Positions 25,896-37,000 of a DNA stretch of 64,000 nucleotides are shown here, piece after piece. The stretch is taken from assembly GCF_000420545.1 (NCBI RefSeq), contig NZ_ATVD01000002.1:1-64000 (forward strand), written 5' to 3'. The DNA comes from Arenimonas oryziterrae DSM 21050 = YC6267 (lineage in GTDB: Bacteria > Pseudomonadota > Gammaproteobacteria > Xanthomonadales > Xanthomonadaceae). The notes under the pieces are model-generated. The model did not search any database, was not told the origin of the DNA, and saw only the letters and a list, made by a program, of their open reading frames with translations. The position numbers and the translations under genes were made by a program. Every line of letters starts with the position of its first letter. Position 1 is the stretch's first letter.

Positions 25896-26173
25896 GCGTT
25901 TTCCTTGTCCTCGCCCAGCTCCTGATTGTCCGGCCCCGAACTGCTGCCGACCGCCTTGTGCAGACGCCGCCGCAACGGCCAAACGACGCCCGCGGTAACC
26001 ACCAGGCCGCCGATCAAGGCACCGGCTAACAGCACGGTAAGCAAGGTCAGACCCAGGCGCGCGTCGAAACCGCGCACCCACAGGTCCACGTGCACGATCT
26101 GCTTGTTGAGCGCACCGAAGATCACGCCGATGGCGATGAACAGGAGGGCGAACAGAGATTTGATCAGACGCAT
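25883..26173 (-). CDS. lapA: LapA domain-containing protein
   Basis: A 96-residue inner-membrane protein with two helices (about 4-20 and 43-65) around the LNKQIVHVDLWV segment typical of LapA/DUF1049. It cooperates with LapB in LPS assembly control. It lies between ihfB and lapB, the usual gammaproteobacterial order. Confidence 0.9.
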   Translation of the reverse strand: MRLIKSLFALLFIAIGVIFGALNKQIVHVDLWVRGFDARLGLTLLTVLLAGALIGGLVVTAGVVWPLRRRLHKAVGSSSGPDNQELGEDKENAWPS

Positions 26174-26249
26174 CGACAGGCCAGTCTGAAACAGGGTGCC
26201 GAGAGCTTAGCCGATTGCCGGGGTCTTGCTCAGTCTTGACGCGGGGGCA

Positions 26250-26549
26250 TCAGGCGCCCGCGGGGTCCTTGCCACCGTTGACGCGGTCGCGCAGTTCCTT
26301 GCCGGGCTTGAAATGCGGCACGTACTTTCCGGGCAGGGCCACGGAATCGCCGGTCTTGGGATTGCGGCCGAGCCGCGGCGGACGGAAGTGCAGGGAAAAG
26401 CTGCCGAAACCGCGGATCTCGATGCGTTCGCCGTCGGTCAGAGCATTGCTCATCATTTCCAGCAGCGTCTTGACCGCCAGGTCCACGTCGTCGGCCTTTA
26501 GGTGGGCCTGGCGCCGGGAGAGGATTTCGATGAGTTCCGACTTCGTCAT
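26250..26549 (-). CDS. ihfB: Integration host factor subunit beta
   Basis: A 99-residue HU/IHF-fold DNA-bending protein. It starts [14 protein letters not shown] and has the [16 protein letters not shown] arm and GRNPKTG loop of IhfB, with the proline that kinks DNA. Its partner IhfA is not in the window. It follows rpsA after a GC-rich hairpin. The C-terminus is slightly extended (GGKDPAGA). Confidence 0.96.
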   Translation of the reverse strand: MTKSELIEILSRRQAHLKADDVDLAVKTLLEMMSNALTDGERIEIRGFGSFSLHFRPPRLGRNPKTGDSVALPGKYVPHFKPGKELRDRVNGGKDPAGA

Positions 26550-26629
26550 GTGTTTTCGGTCGCTCGGACGCGGGAGTTGCAGGACGTCGCGACGACCCTT
26601 GCCGTCGCGGCGTTCAGTACGCGAAACAC

Positions 26630-26653
26630 GCGGCCCGGGCGAACCCGGGCCGC
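26630..26653 (-). promoter_or_regulatory. GC-rich UUCG-loop hairpin between rpsA and ihfB
   Basis: On the minus strand a perfect 10-bp stem, GCGGCCCGGG / CCCGGGCCGC, capped by UUCG. It starts 7 bases after the rpsA stop. No U-tract follows, so it is more likely an RNA-stabilising or partial-attenuation element that sets the rpsA:ihfB ratio than a full terminator. Confidence 0.6.
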
Positions 26654-26660
26654 GCAGGAC

Positions 26661-28352
26661 TTACTCGCCCTTGTTCAGCTGCTCACGCAGCAGGGCGCCG
26701 AGCTTGGTGGTGCCGCTGGACGCATCGGCCTTGTTGATCTCAGCCATCGACTCGGCCACATCGGCCTCGTCCTTGGCGCGGATCGACAACTGCATGACGC
26801 GGCCCTTGCGGTCCATGCCCATGTACTTGGCTTCGATCTTCTCGCCGACCTTGAGGTACTGGGTGGCGTCTTCGACGCGTTCCTTGGCGATGTCGTTGGC
26901 CTTCACGTAGCCCTCGATGCCGCCTTCGACTTCGATGACCGCGCCGCGGGCGTCGACTTCCTTCACGGTGCCGGTGACGATCGCGCCCTTCTGGGTGGTC
27001 GCCATCACGGTGCCGATCGGATCCTGCTCAAGCTGCTTGACGCCCAGGGAGATGCGCTCGCGTTCCGGGTCGACGGCCAGCACGACGGCTTCCAGCGTGT
27101 CGCCCTTCTTGAAGTTGCGGACCACGTCTTCGCCGGTGGTGTTCCAGCTGATGTCGGACAGGTGCACCAGGCCGTCGATACCGCCGTCCAGGCCGATGAA
27201 GATGCCGAAGTCGGTGATCGACTTGATCTGGCCGGAAACCTTGTCGCCCTTCTTGAAGATGGCGGCGAAGGCTTCCCACGGATTCGCGGCGCACTGCTTG
27301 ATGCCCAGCGAGATGCGGCGACGCTCGGCGTCGACGTCCAGGACCATCACTTCGACCTCGTCGCCCAGCTGGACGACCTTGGACGGGTTGACGTTCTTGT
27401 TGGTCCAGTCCATCTCGGACACGTGCACGAGGCCTTCCACGCCCGGCTCGATCTCGACGAACGCGCCGTAATCGGTGACGTTGGAGACCTTGCCGAACAG
27501 ACGGGCGCTGGTCGGGTAACGACGGGCGATGTTGTCCCAGGGATCTTCACCGAGCTGCTTGAGGCCGAGCGAAACGCGGTTGCGCTCGCGGTCGTACTTG
27601 AGCACGCGAACCTTGAGCTCTTCGCCGACGTTGACGACTTCGGACGGATGGCGCACGCGCTTCCAGGCCATGTCGGTGATATGCAGCAGGCCGTCGATGC
27701 CGCCGAGGTCAACGAACGCGCCGTAATCGGTGAGGTTCTTGACGACGCCGGTGACGATCGCGCCTTCCTGCAGACGCTCGAGCATCTGCTCGCGCTCGAC
27801 GCTGTTCTCGCTCTCGACCACCGCACGGCGGGAGACGACAACGTTGTTGCGCTTGCGGTCGAGCTTGATGATCTTGAACTCGAGTTCCTTGCCTTCCAGG
27901 TAACCCGGGTCGCGCACGGGGCGCACGTCCACCAGGGAACCCGGCAGGAACGCGCGAACGTCGCGGATATCGACGGTGAAACCGCCCTTGACCTTGCCGC
28001 TGATGCGACCGGTGACGATCTCGCCGGCTTCCATCGAGGTTTCCAGCTCGTCCCAGACCATGGCGCGCTTGGCTTTCTCGCGCGACAGCACGGTTTCACC
28101 GAAGCCGTTTTCCATCGATTCCAGGGCGACCTTGACGGTATCGCCGACGGCGACTTCCAGTTCACCCTGCTCGTTACGGAACTGCTCGATGGGCACGATG
28201 CCCTCGGACTTGAGGCCGGCGTTGATCACGACGACGTCGGAGCGGATTTCAACCACTACGCCGGAGACGATGGCGCCCGGCTTGAGCTTGGCGAAACCAA
28301 TCTGGCTGGCTTCGAACAGCTCGGCAAAAGATTCGGAGAAGGACTCGGTCAT
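26661..28352 (-). CDS. rpsA: 30S ribosomal protein S1
   Basis: A 563-residue protein made of six S1 (OB-fold) domains, with repeated [16 protein letters not shown] and GLVHxSDMSW motifs. It binds mRNA and promotes translation initiation on structured or leaderless-RBS transcripts. The start is [13 protein letters not shown]. The 158-base region before it, after cmk, may hold a promoter and the autoregulatory leader known in E. coli; no clear structure is claimed. Order cmk-rpsA-ihfB is conserved. Confidence 0.97.
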   Translation of the reverse strand: MTESFSESFAELFEASQIGFAKLKPGAIVSGVVVEIRSDVVVINAGLKSEGIVPIEQFRNEQGELEVAVGDTVKVALESMENGFGETVLSREKAKRAMVWDELETSMEAGEIVTGRISGKVKGGFTVDIRDVRAFLPGSLVDVRPVRDPGYLEGKELEFKIIKLDRKRNNVVVSRRAVVESENSVEREQMLERLQEGAIVTGVVKNLTDYGAFVDLGGIDGLLHITDMAWKRVRHPSEVVNVGEELKVRVLKYDRERNRVSLGLKQLGEDPWDNIARRYPTSARLFGKVSNVTDYGAFVEIEPGVEGLVHVSEMDWTNKNVNPSKVVQLGDEVEVMVLDVDAERRRISLGIKQCAANPWEAFAAIFKKGDKVSGQIKSITDFGIFIGLDGGIDGLVHLSDISWNTTGEDVVRNFKKGDTLEAVVLAVDPERERISLGVKQLEQDPIGTVMATTQKGAIVTGTVKEVDARGAVIEVEGGIEGYVKANDIAKERVEDATQYLKVGEKIEAKYMGMDRKGRVMQLSIRAKDEADVAESMAEINKADASSGTTKLGALLREQLNKGE

Positions 28353-28510
28353 TGTTTGAATACTCGGTTGAACACACGGGCTGTCGGCAGTCTTTGCCGG
28401 GCCCACCTGTTGTGCGCTTGCGCGCGTTGGGTTGTCCCGCACCTTCTGGCGCGGGGGTTTTCTGCCTGGGAAATCGCCGTCGCCCGTGGCGATTGCGATG
28501 ACAGACGGCG

Positions 28511-29197
28511 CTAGCGGCGCCGCAGGGAATCCGGCAGCACCGCAAGCACGCGTTCGATCACCTCGGTGATCGGCATACCGGTGGAGTCCAGGAGAACCGC
28601 ATCCAATGCGGGTTTCAGGGGCGCCACGGCACGTCCGGCATCGCGCTCGTCGCGAGCGGCGATTTCGTGCAGCAGACTGTCAAGATTAACGGAAACCCCT
28701 TTGTCTTTCAACTGCTTATAGCGCCTTTTGGCTCTTTCCTCGGCGCTCGCGGTCAAAAACACCTTGTACCCGGCGTCGGGGAAGATGACGGTGCCCATGT
28801 CCCGGCCGTCCGCGACCAGGCCGGGAGCCCGCCGGAAACGCTTTTGCAGGTCCAGCAAGGCTGTCCGGACCGGCGGATGCGCGGCGATCGCGGAAGCGGC
28901 CGCCCCGGCCGTTTCCATGCGCAGCTGATGCGTCGCGTCCTTGCCGTTGACGATGACCCGGGGCTCGCCGGCGTCGTCGGATTCGAAGCGGATCTCGGTG
29001 CGGGCCGCACAGGCGGCCACGGCATCCGGGTCGCTGAGGTCGATGCTTTCCCAAGCCGCCGCCAGCCCGACTGCCCGATAGATCGCCCCGGAATCGAGGT
29101 AATGCCAGCCCAGCCGGTCGGCGACGGCGCGACTGATCGTGCCTTTGCCGGAGCCCGAGGGGCCATCGATGGTGAGAACGGGGATGGTCGTGGGCAT
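28511..29197 (-). CDS. cmk: Cytidylate kinase
   Basis: A 228-residue kinase phosphorylating CMP and dCMP. The P-loop GPSGSGKGT is at about residues 12-20, followed by [20 protein letters not shown] and the RDERD segment near the C-terminal end. It is 45 bases after aroA, the standard aroA-cmk-rpsA arrangement. Confidence 0.95.
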   Translation of the reverse strand: MPTTIPVLTIDGPSGSGKGTISRAVADRLGWHYLDSGAIYRAVGLAAAWESIDLSDPDAVAACAARTEIRFESDDAGEPRVIVNGKDATHQLRMETAGAAASAIAAHPPVRTALLDLQKRFRRAPGLVADGRDMGTVIFPDAGYKVFLTASAEERAKRRYKQLKDKGVSVNLDSLLHEIAARDERDAGRAVAPLKPALDAVLLDSTGMPITEVIERVLAVLPDSLRRR

Positions 29198-29242
29198 GGA
29201 GCTAGTCTACCGGACGCCCCACAGGCTTAAGAAATCCGCGCG

Positions 29243-30556
29243 TCATCGGGACGCCGCGGTTTCGAGCGCGAAACCGCAACTGCGGGCGAGCTCGACGAAA
29301 CCGGGGAACGAGGTGGCGACATTGTCGCAATCACCGATGCGCACGGGCCCCGCCGCCCGCTGCGCGGCAATCGCCAGGCTCATCGCGATGCGGTGATCGC
29401 CGTGACTGTCGGCCTGCCCGCCCTGCAGGCGGCCGCCCTCGATGATCGCGCCATCGGGGGTTTCCTCGATCTTCGCCCCGAGCGCCGCCAGGCCACGCGC
29501 CATCGTGGCGATGCGGTCCGATTCCTTGACCCGCAATTCCGCCGCGCCCGTGACGACGGTTCGTCCTTCGGCGAGCGCGGCAGCGACAAACAGCGCCGGA
29601 AACTCGTCGATCATGTCGGGCACGAGCTGTTCGGGCACGGTAATCCCGCGGAGCGACGCATGGCGCACCCGCAAATCGGCAACCGCTTCCCCGCCCTGCT
29701 CGCCCGGATACTCCTTGGTGATGTCGGCGCCCATCAGGCGCAGCGCGGCGAGCAACCCGGTTCGTCGCGGATTCATGCCGACGCGCCGGATCAGCAGCTC
29801 GGATCCGGGAATCACCGACGCCGCGACCAGGAAGAACGCCGCCGACGAAAAATCCGCCGGCACCGACACGTCGGTCGCCTGCAGCCGGTGGCCGCCGGAC
29901 AGGCGGGCCTGCCCGGGCGAGAAATCGATCGGCCAACCGAAGGCCCGCAGCATGCGTTCGGTGTAGTCACGCGTCGGATGCGGCTCATGCACGCGGGTTT
30001 CGCCTTGGGCGTACAAGCCGGCAAGCAGCACCGCCGACTTCACCTGCGCGCTGGCTACAGGCTGTTCAAAATCAATGCCTTGCATGTCATTACTCGCGTG
30101 AATTCTCAACGGCGGAAGACCGCCCGCTTCCGCCGCGATCTTGGCCTGCATACGCGTCAGCGGCTCGATCACGCGCGCCATCGGCCGCTTCGACAACGAG
30201 GCATCGCCGACCAGCACGCTGGCGAAGCCCTGCCCAGCCAATAGACCGGTGAGCAATCGCATGCCGGTGCCGGCATTGCCGCAATCGAGCGGTGCGTCGC
30301 TCGCGCGCAGGCCATGCATACCGACGCCGTGCACGATGCGCTCGCTGGGGTTCGGCGCCTCGATGCGCACGCCCAACTGCGCGAATATCCGTGCAGTCGC
30401 CCGCGTGTCCTCGCCCTCGAGAAAGCCGGTGATACGTGAGCTGCCATCGGCGATTGCCGCCAGCATGATCGCGCGATGGGAAATCGACTTGTCGCCGGGA
30501 ACGGTGACTTCGCCGCGCAAGGGCCGACCGGGCGAGGCGATCCAGTCCAGGCTCAT
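29243..30556 (-). CDS. aroA: 3-phosphoshikimate 1-carboxyvinyltransferase (EPSP synthase)
   Basis: A 437-residue shikimate-pathway enzyme. Recognisable motifs are PGDKSISHRAIML near the N-terminus, GNAGTGMRLLTG, and RVKESDRIATM. The residue pattern in GNAGTGMR places it with class I-like enzymes, subject to alignment. It overlaps hisC by four bases (ATGA) and precedes cmk. It condenses shikimate-3-phosphate with phosphoenolpyruvate on the way to chorismate. Confidence 0.95.
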   Translation of the reverse strand: MSLDWIASPGRPLRGEVTVPGDKSISHRAIMLAAIADGSSRITGFLEGEDTRATARIFAQLGVRIEAPNPSERIVHGVGMHGLRASDAPLDCGNAGTGMRLLTGLLAGQGFASVLVGDASLSKRPMARVIEPLTRMQAKIAAEAGGLPPLRIHASNDMQGIDFEQPVASAQVKSAVLLAGLYAQGETRVHEPHPTRDYTERMLRAFGWPIDFSPGQARLSGGHRLQATDVSVPADFSSAAFFLVAASVIPGSELLIRRVGMNPRRTGLLAALRLMGADITKEYPGEQGGEAVADLRVRHASLRGITVPEQLVPDMIDEFPALFVAAALAEGRTVVTGAAELRVKESDRIATMARGLAALGAKIEETPDGAIIEGGRLQGGQADSHGDHRIAMSLAIAAQRAAGPVRIGDCDNVATSFPGFVELARSCGFALETAASR

Positions 30557-31689
30557 GCGAGCACCTCGTCCAGGACCTGCAGCAGGCGCCGGTTTTCCTC
30601 GCGATTACCGACCGTGATGCGCAGGCAGGTCGGCAGGCCGTAGCCCACCATCGGCCGCAGCACGACGCCGCGCTGCACCAGGGCCGCCTCGATGGGAGCC
30701 GCCTCGCGTCCGAAGTCGACCAGCAGGAAGTTGGTTTGCGACTCGGGCACGAACAGCCCGCGCTCGCGCAACAGCCGCGCCAGTTCGACCCGCGCTTCGG
30801 CATTGTGGTCGCGCACCCAGTCCAGATGGTCCTGGTCGTAGAGCGCAGCGCGCGCGGCGGCCAGGGCCGGCAGGTTCACGTTGAAGGATTCGCGGACGCG
30901 CTCCATCACCGCGACCAGACCCGGGTGCGCGGCGATGAAGCCCACACGCAGACCGGCCAGGGCATAACCCTTGGAAAATGTGCGAGCGACGATCAGGTTC
31001 GGGAATCGTTCCAGCAACAGCAGCGCCGACGGCAGTGACGGGTCGGTCACGAACTCCAGATACGCCTCGTCGACCACCACCAGCACCGAGGCCGGCACCG
31101 TCGCGAGGAAGGATGCGAGCGCCGCGCCGGAAAACCAGGTGCCGGTCGGGTTGTTGGGGTTGGCCAGGTAGACCAATCGGGTCTGGGGACCGATCAGCGC
31201 GGCCAACGCCGCGAGATCATGGCCGCGCGGCATCGCATGGTCCGTGGGCAAAGCCGGCGCCAGACGCAGCGTCGCTCCGGCCGCCTGCGCCGCAAGTGCG
31301 TACACCGCGAAACCGAATTGGGAGGCGACCACTTCCAATCCCGGTCCCGCGAACACCTGCGCCAGCATCATCAGCAATTCGTGCGAGCCGTTGCCGAGCA
31401 GGATCTGCGCTTCGTCCAGCCCGTGATACGAGGCCAGCGCCAGCTTCAAATCCGCGCCCAGCGGGTCGGGATAACGGTGCAACTCCTCCAGGCACGCGAG
31501 CACCGCGTCGCGGGCACGTGGGCTGGGGCCGTGGCTGTTTTCGTTCGAGCCCAGTTCGACCAGCACCTGCGCCGCGAATTTCCGCCGCAAGGCCACGAGA
31601 TCGTGACCGGGATCGTAGGCGCGCAGGCGCTGCACGCCCGGCTGCGCCAGCGCTTGGAAATCCGGCACCGGCGTCACGGACGCGGCCAC
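30553..31689 (-). CDS. hisC: Histidinol-phosphate/aromatic aminotransferase
   Basis: A 378-residue PLP aminotransferase of the HisC family, with LGSNENSHGPSP at the N-terminus, NPNNPTGT, DEAYLEF, and the PLP lysine in TFSKGYALAGLRVG. The start is GTG, two bases after the pheA stop. In this pheA-hisC-aroA setting it may act on phenylpyruvate or prephenate as well as imidazole acetol phosphate; no other his gene is present. Substrate preference is inferred. Confidence 0.9.
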   Translation of the reverse strand: MAASVTPVPDFQALAQPGVQRLRAYDPGHDLVALRRKFAAQVLVELGSNENSHGPSPRARDAVLACLEELHRYPDPLGADLKLALASYHGLDEAQILLGNGSHELLMMLAQVFAGPGLEVVASQFGFAVYALAAQAAGATLRLAPALPTDHAMPRGHDLAALAALIGPQTRLVYLANPNNPTGTWFSGAALASFLATVPASVLVVVDEAYLEFVTDPSLPSALLLLERFPNLIVARTFSKGYALAGLRVGFIAAHPGLVAVMERVRESFNVNLPALAAARAALYDQDHLDWVRDHNAEARVELARLLRERGLFVPESQTNFLLVDFGREAAPIEAALVQRGVVLRPMVGYGLPTCLRITVGNREENRRLLQVLDEVLA

Positions 31690-31691
31690 GG

Positions 31692-32852
31692 TCAGAGCAA
31701 GGCGACCGGGTACGAGCCCAGCACCTTCACGTCGGCGGCGTAGTCGCCGAGTTCGGACAGCGCCTTTTTCACCGGCTCGTCTTCGACATGGCCGCTGACG
31801 TCGATGAAGAACGCGTACTGCCAGCGCCCAGTGTGCGAAGGCCGCGATTCGATGCGGTTCATGCTCACACCGTATTTGGCGAACGGGCTGAGCACGTTGT
31901 AGAGCGCGCCCGGCTGATCCCGGACAAAAACCAGCAAGGACGTGCGGTCATGCCCGGACGGCGAGAACAGCTCGCGCCCCAGCACCAGGAAGCGCGTGGT
32001 GTTGTCCTGACGGTCTTCGATCGGCCCGGAGACGACTTTCAGGCCGTAGACATGTCCCGCCGACTCGCCGGCGATGGCCGCCGCGTCGTCGGCGGTGCGC
32101 GCACGCCGCGCCGCTTCGGCATTGCTGGCGACAGGAATCTTTTCGGCTTTGGGCAGGTTCTGCCGCAGCCAGGCCTTGCACTGCGCGAGTGACATCGGAT
32201 GCGAATAGACGCGCTCGATGTCCTCCAGGCGGCCCGTGCGCGACATCAGGTGCTGATGCACGTGCAGCTCGACTTCGCCGCAGATCTTCAGGTTCGAGGT
32301 CAGGAACATGTCCAGGGTCGACTGGATGGTGCCCTGCCCCGAATTCTCCACCGGCACCACGCCGAAATCGGCATGCCCGGCTTCGACTTCCTGGAACACT
32401 TCTTCGATGCTCGCCAGCGGCAGCCCGCGCGCGGAATGACCGAAATGCTTGATCACCGCCTGCTGCGAGAACGTGCCTTCCGGACCGAGGAAGCCGATTT
32501 TCAGCGGCTCCTGCTGGGCCAGGCAGGCCGACATGATTTCCCGGAACAGGCGCAACAGCACTTCGTCGTTGAGCGGGCCGTCGTTGCGGTCCAGCACCTT
32601 GCGCAGCACCTGGGATTCGCGTTCGGGACGGTAGTAGTCGACGGCGGCTTTCAGCGGCCCCTTGGCACGACCGACCTGCTGCGCAAACCGCGCGCGCTCG
32701 GCGATCAGGGACTGGATCTGCTTGTCGATGCCGTCGATGCGCTCGCGCACCTCGGACAGAACCGGCGCCGCCGGTTCAGCCGGCCGAACCGCCTTCGCGG
32801 CCTTGCCGGCGGGCTTGGCCGCCGGTTTTTTCTTGCTGTCGCGCGTACCCAT
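31692..32852 (-). CDS. pheA: P-protein: chorismate mutase/prephenate dehydratase
   Basis: A 386-residue bifunctional enzyme for phenylalanine synthesis: chorismate mutase AroQ domain (about residues 33-115), prephenate dehydratase domain (about 117-297) with GPEGTFSQ and the catalytic NTTRF, and a C-terminal ACT domain (about 303-380) with the Phe-binding GALYNVL and ESRP motifs. A Lys/Ala/Pro-rich N-terminal tail of about 30 residues is an addition to the E. coli form. It lies 3 bases after serC. Confidence 0.95.
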   Translation of the reverse strand: MGTRDSKKKPAAKPAGKAAKAVRPAEPAAPVLSEVRERIDGIDKQIQSLIAERARFAQQVGRAKGPLKAAVDYYRPERESQVLRKVLDRNDGPLNDEVLLRLFREIMSACLAQQEPLKIGFLGPEGTFSQQAVIKHFGHSARGLPLASIEEVFQEVEAGHADFGVVPVENSGQGTIQSTLDMFLTSNLKICGEVELHVHQHLMSRTGRLEDIERVYSHPMSLAQCKAWLRQNLPKAEKIPVASNAEAARRARTADDAAAIAGESAGHVYGLKVVSGPIEDRQDNTTRFLVLGRELFSPSGHDRTSLLVFVRDQPGALYNVLSPFAKYGVSMNRIESRPSHTGRWQYAFFIDVSGHVEDEPVKKALSELGDYAADVKVLGSYPVALL

Positions 32853-32855
32853 TGT

Positions 32856-33941
32856 TCATCCGTGTCGCTTGGCGAAATCGCCCATGAAACCTACCAGAGA
32901 CTCGACCCCGGAAACCGGCATCGCGTTGTAGATCGAGGCGCGCATGCCGCCGAGGGCACGATGCCCCTTCAGGCCCAGCAGACCGGCGGCCTCGGCTTCC
33001 TTCAGGAAGGGCTTGTCCAGCTCGGCATTGGGCAGGAAGAACGGCACGTTCATCCACGAGCGCGCCGACGGTTCGACATCATTGCGGTAGTAGCCGCCCG
33101 AGCCGTCGATCGCCGAATACAGCAATTCCGACTTGCGACGGTTCTGCGTTTCCATCGCGGCGGCGCCGCCCTGCGCTTTGAGCCACTTCAGGACCAGGCC
33201 CACCACGTACCAGGAGAACGTCGCCGGGGTGTTGAACATCGAATCGTTCTTGGACTGGTTCTGCAGCTCGAAGATCGGCGGCAGGTTGCGGCCATGTTTG
33301 CCGAGCAGGTCCTTGCGCACGATGGCGATGGTCAGGCCGGACGGGCCGAGGTTCTTCTGCGCGCCGGCGTAGATCACGCCGAAACGCGAGACGTCGACAC
33401 GGCGCGACAGGATGCTCGAGGAGAAATCCGCGACGAGCGGCGTGGCGCCGACGTCCGGGATGTCGTGGAACTCGACGCCGTGGATAGTCTCGTTCGGGGT
33501 GTAATGAAAAAACGCCGCGTCCTCGGACAACTGCCAGGTGCTGCGCGCCGGGATGCGCTTGTAGCCGCCGTCCTTGTCGCTGGCTACGACCCGGGTCTTA
33601 AGCAGGGGTTTGGCGTTTTCCAGGGCCTTTTCGCCCCAGTGGCCGGTGAGCAGGTAGTCACCGGTCTGTTCCGGGCCGGCAAGATTCATCGGCAGCAAGG
33701 CGGCCAGCGTGGTTGCACCGCCCTGCAGGAACAGCACGGAATAGTCGTCGCTGATGCCCATCAGCTCGCGCAGGTCGCGTTCGGTTTCGGCGGCGCAATC
33801 GATGAAGGCCTGACCGCGGTGACTGACTTCCATGACCGAGGCGCGTTCGCCCTGCCATTCGAGCAGTTCCGCCTGGACTTGCCGCAGGACGGCTTCGGGC
33901 AGCGCGGCGGGGCCGGCGCTGAAATTGTAGGCACGCGACAT
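32856..33941 (-). CDS. serC: Phosphoserine aminotransferase
   Basis: A 361-residue class V PLP aminotransferase for serine and vitamin B6 synthesis. It begins MSRAYNFSAGPAALP, contains AGAQKNLGPSGLT with the PLP lysine, and the usual GGMRASIYNAM C-terminal segment. AGAGGA lies seven bases before the ATG. First gene of the serC-pheA-hisC-aroA-cmk-rpsA-ihfB series; the 81 bases upstream separate it from the GGDEF-EAL gene. Confidence 0.96.
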   Translation of the reverse strand: MSRAYNFSAGPAALPEAVLRQVQAELLEWQGERASVMEVSHRGQAFIDCAAETERDLRELMGISDDYSVLFLQGGATTLAALLPMNLAGPEQTGDYLLTGHWGEKALENAKPLLKTRVVASDKDGGYKRIPARSTWQLSEDAAFFHYTPNETIHGVEFHDIPDVGATPLVADFSSSILSRRVDVSRFGVIYAGAQKNLGPSGLTIAIVRKDLLGKHGRNLPPIFELQNQSKNDSMFNTPATFSWYVVGLVLKWLKAQGGAAAMETQNRRKSELLYSAIDGSGGYYRNDVEPSARSWMNVPFFLPNAELDKPFLKEAEAAGLLGLKGHRALGGMRASIYNAMPVSGVESLVGFMGDFAKRHG

Positions 33942-34022
33942 CGGAATTCCTCTCGGGGAGTGGCAGGCTAGCATGGGCTTCGGCGACGCCGGAACCCCTG
34001 CCCCGAGTCTGTGCGAACGCGC

Positions 34023-37000
34023 CTAGAGCCGCTGCTCGAATTCGTCCGGCGGCAGCGCCTGCGCGAACAGATAACCCTGCCCGTACTCGCAACCAAGCTC
34101 GAGCAACATCTGCCGTTGCCCCTCGGTTTCGATGCCTTCGGCGGTCAGCAGCAGGCCCAGATCCTTCGCGAAACCGATGATGGTGCGCACGATCGCGCGG
34201 TGACGCGGATTGGTTTCGAGATCGCGCACGAAAATCTGGTCGACCTTCAGCGCATCGAAGGCCGAGGCAGCGAAGGATTCCAACGACGAATAGCCGGTGC
34301 CGAAATCGTCGACGGCCAGGCCGACGCCCAGCGCCCGCAGCGAATCGAGCTGCGCCTCGGCGTGCTTGCGTCCGGATCGGAATACCGTTTCGGTCACCTC
34401 CAGGCGCAGGCGGCTGGGCGGCAACTGGTGGGTCTGCAGGAGATGGAACACATCCTCGACCATTTCCTTGGAGGCCATCTGCCGTTCGTCCACGTTGACG
34501 TTGACGACCAGGCCATCCAGCGCCGGGTAGGCCTTGCGCCAATGGGTCAGCTGGCGACAGGCCTCGCGCAGGACCCAGCTGTCCAGATCGATGATCAGGC
34601 CGGTTTCTTCAGCCACCGGCAGGAAGTCGTTCGGACCGAGCAGGCCGCGCTTGGGGTGTTGCCAGCGCACCAGGGCTTCGGCGCCGACGAGCTTGCCGGT
34701 TTTCAGTTCGACGATCGGCTGGTAGTGGAGCAGGAATTCGGCGCGTTCGAAGGCCAGCCGGAAATCGGTTTCCAGTTGCAGGCGCTGCCGGGCCTGGACG
34801 TGCATCGCCTCGTCAAACACGACATATCCGGACTTGCCGGCCGCCTTGGCGCGATACATCGCGGTGTCGGCGTCACGCAGCACCTGATCGGGCGATTCGT
34901 AGTCCGGGCGACCCAGCACGATGCCCAGGCTCGCCGCCGAGAACACCTGCTGCCCGCTGATCTCGAATGGCTGTTCGAACAGGTCGAGCACTTGCCTGGC
35001 GATGCCGACCACGCGCTCGTAGTCGCAGGGACCTTCCGGCAACAGCGTGAACTCGTCGCCGCCGTAGCGCGCAATGAGCACATCCTGGACCAGATGGTTC
35101 TCCAGACGACGGGCGATTTCGAGCAACAGGCGGTCGCCAGCGCTGTGGCCGAGGCTGTCGTTGACCCATTTGAAGCCATCAAGATCGAGAAAGATGACCG
35201 CGTAGGCGTTCTTGCCGCGACGCTCGTCCGGCGCCAGCCGCTCGGCGAGCCGGCGATTGAACAGCGCGCGGTTGGGCAGCCCGGTCAACGGATCGTGCGT
35301 GGCATGGAAGCGCAGGCGCGATTCGGCTTCGCGCTGGCGCGTGATGTCCAGAATCGTGCCGGTGGTGTGGCGCACGCCATCCAGATCGACCGGAGAAATG
35401 CTCACGCGCACATAGACCCGCTGGCCGTTGCTGTGCAGCAGGCAGCTTTCATACTCGCTGCGCATGGTGCCGGTGCTGAGAAAACGCTCACGCTCCTGAT
35501 GCAGGCTGCGCAGCATTTCTGGGGCAACCAGCTCCAGGTAGTCGATGCCGACGATTTCCGCTTCCTTGCGCCCGACCATGTCGGCCAGGGCATGGTTGGC
35601 GTACACCAGTCGCGAGCCGGTCATGATGAAGACGCCGACCTGGCTCTGTTCGACCAGGGTGCGGTACTTGTTTTCCGAACGCAGCAGCGCCTGCTGCATT
35701 TCATGCCGGGCCTGGATGTCGAGCACCGAGCCGGTGAACGACACCGGGTTGCCAGCCTCGTCGCGATCCAGGCGCACGCTGGCGCTGACCCAGCGGCGCT
35801 GGTTGTCGCGCGTACGGATTTCGACCTCGTACTGACTGAACGAGCCATCGCGAATCGCGCGCTCGAGCAGGACCTGGCGTTCGTCGGGGTTGGCGTAAAC
35901 CTGCAGCATGTCGCGCAGCTCGGCGCGCAGCTGTTCGACACTGTCGAAGCCGATCATGCGCGCCATGCTCGGGTTTACTTCGATGATCGTTCCGTCCAGA
36001 CCGGTACGGAACAGACCGGCCGGCGAGTCCTGGAACAATTCGCGATAGCGCGCCTCGGCCGCTGCGATGACATCCTGCTGGCGACGTTCCTCGGTCACGT
36101 CGCGCAAGGTACCGGTCGAAGCGATATCGCCCTGGTAGTCGACGGCATCGGCGCGCACCTCGCACAGGATCACCTGACCGTCCTTGCGCCGCATATGCAC
36201 TTCGTACAGCTGCCGCACGCGCGAACCGCTTTCGCGTTCCTGCCGGCGCGATCGCTGCGCGGGCAGATCGGGCTGGTCGACCAGGGTCATGTAGTCCTTG
36301 CCGATGAGTTCGTCGGGCGTGTAGCCCAGCAGATCGGCCATCGCCTCGTTGGCGTACCGCACCTTGCCGCGCTGGATGAGGAAGACGCCGTCGCGGCTGT
36401 TGTCGAGCAGCACCTGGTACAGCAGTTTCGTCTGCTGCAGGGCTTCTTCCGCGGCGACCTGAGCCGTGATGTCCTCGAGCGAACCTTCGTAGAAGATCGA
36501 CTTGCCGTCGACATCGGCGATCAGGCGCAGGTTCTCGCTGACCCAGAGAATCGTACCGTCGCGCCGTCGCACGCGCACGCGCGTCTGCTCGATCCGGCCG
36601 GTTTCCTTCAGGCGCGCACGCGTGGCCTCGACCTGGTCGCGATCCACGTAGAACTGGCTGGCATCGGTGGCGAGCGCCAGAAGCAATTCGGCCGGCGAGT
36701 CGTAACCGAGGATGCGCGCCATCGCCGGGTTGGCGTCGACGAAACCGCCGTTCGCCAGACAGCGAAAAATGCCCTCAGACGCATTCAGATACAGGCCGCG
36801 ATACAGACCTTCGATGCGGTCCGCTGCTTTCTCGCGATGGTCGTCCGGAACGATCTGCAAGAGGCAGAACAGCATCGGCTCGCCCTGCGACTGGATGATC
36901 TCCACATGCAGTCGGCCGGGCAGTTCGCGACCATCCAGACAATTGACCGCGGCGACGGCGTCGACGATGCGACGCTCCACCCGCAGGCTTTCCCAGAGCT

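Noticed and set aside
26502-28514. A 670-codon plus-strand frame
   Set aside because: Antisense to rpsA; the repeats in it mirror the six S1 domains and not an independent repeat protein.
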